From Candidatus Iainarchaeum sp. (lineage in GTDB: Archaea > Iainarchaeota > Iainarchaeia > Iainarchaeales > DTGL01), in assembly GCA_021161055.1 (NCBI GenBank), contig JAGHBI010000001.1:1-7380 (forward strand): a DNA stretch of 7,380 bases, written 5' to 3'. A program made the translations under genes and the position numbers. This document shows, one piece after another, positions 6,201 to 7,380 of the stretch. The first letter of the stretch is position 1. Every line of letters starts with the position of its first letter. Under the pieces are notes generated by a model. It did no database searches and was not told where the DNA came from. It saw nothing but the letters and a program-made list of their open reading frames with translations.

Positions 6201-7380
6201 TGATGGAAGCACCGCTAGCGGCGTGCAGGTTAAGCATACCTTTAACAAGGAAGGCACCTATAAAGTTAAGCTCACTGTTACAGATTCATCCGGCAATACA
6301 GATACGGCAATCAAGACCATAACGGTAAGTTCAGCTGCCCCCACCCCAGTGAAAGGAAGAGTAATAAAACCCGGGCAGAGCATAAAGATAAAGGAAAAAC
6401 TGCTCGGGTTGACGCCCGGAAAGTATGAGCTGGGGCTTACTGTTAAATATACCGATTTGTTTGGTGCAGGTAACAAACAGGCTTCTGAATGGAAGAAAAC
6501 AATAGTGGATGTCGCCAGCGTGGAAAGCGATAAGTTCCACGTAAAGCTGAAGGTTCAGGAGCAGAACTTTTGCATAGGACCTAATGGCTTATTTGGTCTT
6601 ACAGGCAAAGCAGCACTGCCAAAAGTGCGCTTTTCATGGAAGTTTGTTGGTAAAGGCGCTATTGGAATAGATGAATGTGACAAAAAGGAAAGTGGTGATT
6701 TCATCTATTGCGATCCAACACAGTTTGCGATAGAGCTTGCCCAGAAACTCAATAGAATTAATGAGCTGGCAAAAAGCAAGAAATATGCAGAGATAAAAAA
6801 TTACACCTCTTTCAAGGCATATCTTATCGGTGACAACTATTCTGAAAACTTCCAAAAAGACTTCGCTCACTACTATGCTCAAGGCTTTCTGGAAGCGCCA
6901 AGCTGGTTTACCTCTAGCTCAACTCCCTGGCACAAATACTTTGAAAATCCAGCCTATCTTAGGTTTGAGCCCAGGGATATAGAAGGCGGCTTATACGCCG
7001 TAACAATAGATTTCAACTTTAAAGGCAGCGAATATGACTTTTTCAAAGAAGGTGCACCGAACGCTACAATAACAGTGAAATTTGATAAATTGCATGATAT
7101 TGGCATCGATGTTCCGGATTCACCATTCTATTACCTGCCGCTCAATGGGCTTGTGGGCGCTTCTGGCAGGGCTGACTATGGTGTGGGCTTCACAAATGCA
7201 ACAGAGCCCATCACTATAAATGTAATCAACAATACCCCAGTGAACACGAGTGCTAAGGGTGGCAGAAAACAGATTACAACGCATCTTTATAGAGAATTTG
7301 AGGAAATTATTGAAGCTCAGAGCAAGGTGCTTGAAATAGACCTTTCAAATAACACTATGAACTTCTATATAAGTCAGCCG
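3172..7380 (+). CDS. Giant secreted or surface protein with FlgD-Ig-like, lectin-like and PKD domains (3'-partial)
   Basis: The frame is open from ATG 3172 to the window end with no stop; 1403 residues are visible. Layout by residue: signal peptide 1-22; FlgD-Ig-like domain 25-115; TP linker 116-134; novel four-Cys domain copy A 140-268; TP linker 272-284; copy B 287-405; TP linker 406-418; second FlgD-Ig-like domain 420-517; long Thr/Pro/Ser linker 521-561; Cys knot 563-580; Ig/CARDB-like stretch 584-660; three H-type-lectin-like repeats 687-972; PKD 971-1054; unrecognised C-terminal region 1055-1403+. Sequons occur, for example, at N211, N384, N453, N588, N842, N1210, N1222, N1297 and N1342. 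No catalytic motif is seen. The gene starts 5 nt after gene 1 and shares PKD DNA with it, so joint expression and a common extracellular adhesion or envelope role are inferred. The partner binding surface, anchor and C-terminus are outside the window or unknown. Confidence 0.95.
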   Translation, partial: MKPMKFHAIVLIILCLAGFVYADSDIQVTVQPNPFEQGKSTTFEVTTRYAARSLKLRIYKDSTRVFSDRFSSYTYVWYGQDYKGELLAPGTYTYEVVAGCPCKGIKTSGTVTITAPSTPTPTPTPTPSPGPSRPISEEKMSMTTFIQKVARGGAINYAAIPVCPKEGPTGFPEQGVLGYWCKKLNVGSPGEEGAIRYWALIENDPSTSYDNISIEIYIFYAKGVCQNPPQASTVGCRECVLFLQNMWQTQEIPKIVGEYAISALRAYQGAATGPTPTPTPTPSPKATMTLEQFFQANYGCNLPENIGKSMPCRGCDSSKGKWVNPALRRHVICYSKRYGGAKWKIIIHISGTVDGVKCSKNINSVNLVACMKFRKKAGIGFWQNVTEIPVEVGNDAISKLKVYCQAPTRTPTPCPTTGEFQVLVNPNPFEQGKSTTFTVSGTGITQIWVRIYNLTGKLVFDSGWVSGNSYTWNGVANKGSLAGKQLAKGAYIYVIYVKINSETKGPYKGYVYIVKAGEAKQSPEPTTPTPFTPTPSVTPPGITPSPTGTTPPSITTPPAGIECESNEDCFCGDGCYNGVCIHPEITVNGSADQILAYSGKPLETTIIWTIANVGDDAAVLQEITPAGCDGITCSLEIPSDTTLQLAPKNELPLNTLGSIALKKEEQAKTSDSSADVLKFASNENDFKFEFGEVEVDLAWKRVTLAKSFSNPIVVAKPIDMCADRAENQCDMVVVRIRNVQSNSFEIMLQEWGKKIDGVLARPHKVEYLVIEEGQYEVGGLTIEAGKFTATNFASGVHFKADFDQIPVVITSMATYNGPDASVTRNYNPCKEGWVHPQQYISNCSEFGDFVTKIQEQRRKCSLGHSEEEIHYVAISPGTATIGNTIWEVKRVYGVTDEGKDAVFETNFDNVPIVIADMQTTNGDHPAMLRFYNKNRDSIRFIIAEENSGFFGYPSHAPEEVGYIAIAEGEVSGLKAVIETDKDSCSAAPCTIAFDGSKSTGNIVSYEWDFGDGSTASGVQVKHTFNKEGTYKVKLTVTDSSGNTDTAIKTITVSSAAPTPVKGRVIKPGQSIKIKEKLLGLTPGKYELGLTVKYTDLFGAGNKQASEWKKTIVDVASVESDKFHVKLKVQEQNFCIGPNGLFGLTGKAALPKVRFSWKFVGKGAIGIDECDKKESGDFIYCDPTQFAIELAQKLNRINELAKSKKYAEIKNYTSFKAYLIGDNYSENFQKDFAHYYAQGFLEAPSWFTSSSTPWHKYFENPAYLRFEPRDIEGGLYAVTIDFNFKGSEYDFFKEGAPNATITVKFDKLHDIGIDVPDSPFYYLPLNGLVGASGRADYGVGFTNATEPITINVINNTPVNTSAKGGRKQITTHLYREFEEIIEAQSKVLEIDLSNNTMNFYISQP
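3244..3516 (+). other. FlgD-Ig-like domain 1
   Basis: Residues 25-115: VQPNPFEQGKSTTFEV, LKLRIYKDSTRVF, then a WYGQDYKGELLAPGTYTYEV strand, which is the N-P-F / I-Y-x-x-x-G / W-x-G-x-x-x-x-G / G-x-Y-x-Y pattern of FlgD-type Ig domains. These occur in flagellar hook caps and widely in secreted bacterial and archaeal proteins. A C100-P-C102 pair precedes the last strand. Confidence 0.82.
3265..3296 (+). repeat. 32-bp identical block in FlgD-like domain 1
   Basis: Bases 3265-3296 equal 4447-4478 exactly (offset 1182 bp, in frame), encoding PNPFEQGKST plus T. The remaining DNA of the two domains is diverged. Confidence 0.96.
3517..3573 (+). repeat. Thr-Pro linker 1
   Basis: Residues 116-134, dominated by T-P dipeptides encoded by ACN-CCN repeats. 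It joins FlgD-like domain 1 to novel domain A. Such linkers are extended and often O-glycosylated. Confidence 0.9.
3589..3975 (+). other. Novel four-cysteine domain, copy A
   Basis: Residues 140-268. It opens MSMTTFIQ (140-147), then C163-x17-C181, a beta-strand region, C225-x10-C236, and a closing W247-Q248, E251-I-P, V256-G, A260-I-S-x-L signature. Each of these elements recurs in the same order in copy B. An extra C239 and a longer central loop distinguish it. No known family is recognised. Confidence 0.72.
3985..4023 (+). repeat. Thr-Pro linker 2
   Basis: Residues 272-284 (TGPTPTPTPTPSP), between novel domain copies A and B. It shares a short ACACCAACCCCAAGCCC-like DNA stretch with linker 1, which is expected of simple repeats. 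Confidence 0.9.
4030..4386 (+). other. Novel four-cysteine domain, copy B
   Basis: Residues 287-405. It opens MTLEQFFQ (288-295), then C315-x17-C333, a strand KIIIHI, C358-x11-C370, and closing W382-Q383, E387-I-P, V392-G, A396-I-S-x-L. It is about 20 residues shorter than copy A in the middle. It has additional C300, C312 and C404. Confidence 0.72.
4387..4425 (+). repeat. Thr-Pro linker 3
   Basis: Residues 406-418 (APTRTPTPCPTTG), between copy B and FlgD-like domain 2. It carries one unusual cysteine (C414), close to C404. Confidence 0.85.
4429..4722 (+). other. FlgD-Ig-like domain 2
   Basis: Residues 420-517: VNPNPFEQGKSTTFTV, IWVRIYNLTGKLVF, TWNGVANKGSLAGKQLAKGA, then YIYVIYVKI. It is a closer match to the FlgD-Ig consensus than domain 1. 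It is preceded and followed by Thr-Pro linkers. Confidence 0.87.
4447..4478 (+). repeat. 32-bp identical block in FlgD-like domain 2
   Basis: Exact counterpart of 3265-3296; identity ends at 4479 (G versus A at 3297). Confidence 0.96.
4732..4854 (+). repeat. Long Thr/Pro/Ser linker 4
   Basis: Residues 521-561, a 41-residue Pro/Thr/Ser-rich stretch that separates the FlgD/novel-domain half from the lectin/PKD half of the protein. Confidence 0.88.
4858..4911 (+). other. Small cysteine-rich knot
   Basis: Residues 563-580: C563-x5-C569-x-C571-x3-C575-x4-C580, reading ECESNEDCFCGDGCYNGVC. The C-x5-C-x5-C-x4-C frame (563, 569, 575, 580) resembles short disulfide knots common in archaeal surface proteins. 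C571 is an extra, odd cysteine. Confidence 0.7.
4921..5151 (+). other. Ig/CARDB-like stretch
   Basis: Residues 584-660. The TTIIWTIANVGDDAAVLQEI strand pattern resembles domains of the CARDB/Ig type (W-x-I-x-N-x-G core), with a C628/C633 pair. The assignment is tentative. It is followed by a polar, probably flexible segment (661-686). Confidence 0.45.
5230..6087 (+). other. Three H-type-lectin-like repeats
   Basis: Residues 687-972. Each repeat has a Phe-x-x-x-P-V/I-V strand (FSNPIVVAKP, FDQIPVVITSM, FDNVPIVIADM), an R-x-x-N segment, an x-Q/E-E-strand and a Y-hydrophobic-x-I strand. Repeats 2 and 3 keep an H-x2-E-x3-Y motif (H864/E867/Y871 and H955/E958/Y962). In repeat 1 the aligned positions are A760 and H763, so the motif is degenerate. 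Repeat 1 carries a C721-x7-C729 loop and repeat 2 a cysteine-bearing insertion (C829, C843, C860). H-type lectins bind carbohydrate; binding here is inferred only. Confidence 0.65.
6082..6333 (+). other. PKD domain of gene 2
   Basis: Residues 971-1054. A strand with a C984/C989 pair is followed by IAFDGSKSTGNIVSYEWDFG (core WDFGDG at 1007-1012), HTFNKEGTYKVKLTVTDSSG and a closing IKTITV strand, which is a full-length canonical PKD. It shares 44 bp of DNA with PKD 1 of gene 1. Confidence 0.95.
6181..6224 (+). repeat. 44-bp block shared with the PKD of the upstream gene, copy 2
   Basis: Counterpart of 83-126. It encodes SYEWDFGDGSTASG plus V in the gene 2 PKD domain; the flanking DNA on both sides is diverged. 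Confidence 0.95.
6334..7380 (+). other. Unrecognised C-terminal region of gene 2 (runs off the window)
   Basis: Residues 1055-1403+. A beta-rich part (1058-1163) leads into a cysteine trio (C1134, C1169, C1180), then a helical segment around 1183-1240 (FAIELAQKLNRINELAKSKK and later FQKDFAHYYAQGFLEAP). Aromatic-rich motifs follow (PWHKYFENPAYLRFEP, SPFYYLPLNGLVG, GRADYGVGF), then a helix-like YREFEEIIEAQSKVLEIDL. It is not Ig-like as a whole. The motif style reminds me of large DPANN surface proteins, which I cannot verify here. Confidence 0.5.

Overview
The window is almost entirely coding on the + strand. It holds two very large, tandem, modular cell-surface or secreted proteins, neither complete: the upstream gene runs in from the left edge (nt 2-3166, at least 1054 codons) and the downstream gene runs out at the right edge (nt 3172-7380, at least 1403 codons). 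Only 5 nt separate them. There is no RNA gene, mobile element, CRISPR array or intergenic region, and no gene on the - strand that I can support.

Organism: I think this is an archaeon, and possibly a DPANN lineage (Diapherotrites/Micrarchaeota/Woesearchaeota type). The reasons are the GGTGAT ribosome-binding site, heavy use of ATA for Ile and AGG/AGA for Arg, PKD domains, Thr-Pro linkers, many N-x-S/T sequons, and no bacterial sorting signal in what is visible. The archaeal call is moderately confident and the phylum is only an impression. No housekeeping gene is present to settle it.

Gene 1 (nt 2-3166): two tandem PKD domains (the first cut by the window edge), two carboxypeptidase-regulatory-like beta domains, two unrecognised cysteine-paired beta regions, a third carboxypeptidase-regulatory-like domain, and an unrecognised cysteine-containing C-terminus with no membrane anchor. 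It ends in tandem in-frame stops (TGA TAA) that overlap the Shine-Dalgarno sequence of gene 2.

Gene 2 (nt 3172-7380): signal peptide, FlgD-Ig-like domain, TP linker, novel domain copy A, TP linker, novel domain copy B, TP linker, second FlgD-Ig-like domain, long TP linker, small Cys-rich knot, an Ig/CARDB-like stretch, three H-type-lectin-like repeats, a PKD domain, then an unrecognised C-terminal region that runs off the window.

The two genes look co-transcribed and translationally coupled. They also share DNA: a 44-bp PKD block with one mismatch occurs in both. Both proteins are built only from adhesion- and carbohydrate-binding-type beta modules with no visible enzyme motif, so the best inference is a paired extracellular adhesion or cell-envelope structure. 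The most interesting points are the undescribed duplicated four-cysteine domain in gene 2 and the mosaic, nucleotide-identical blocks inside otherwise diverged modules, which suggest recent recombination or gene conversion among surface-protein modules.
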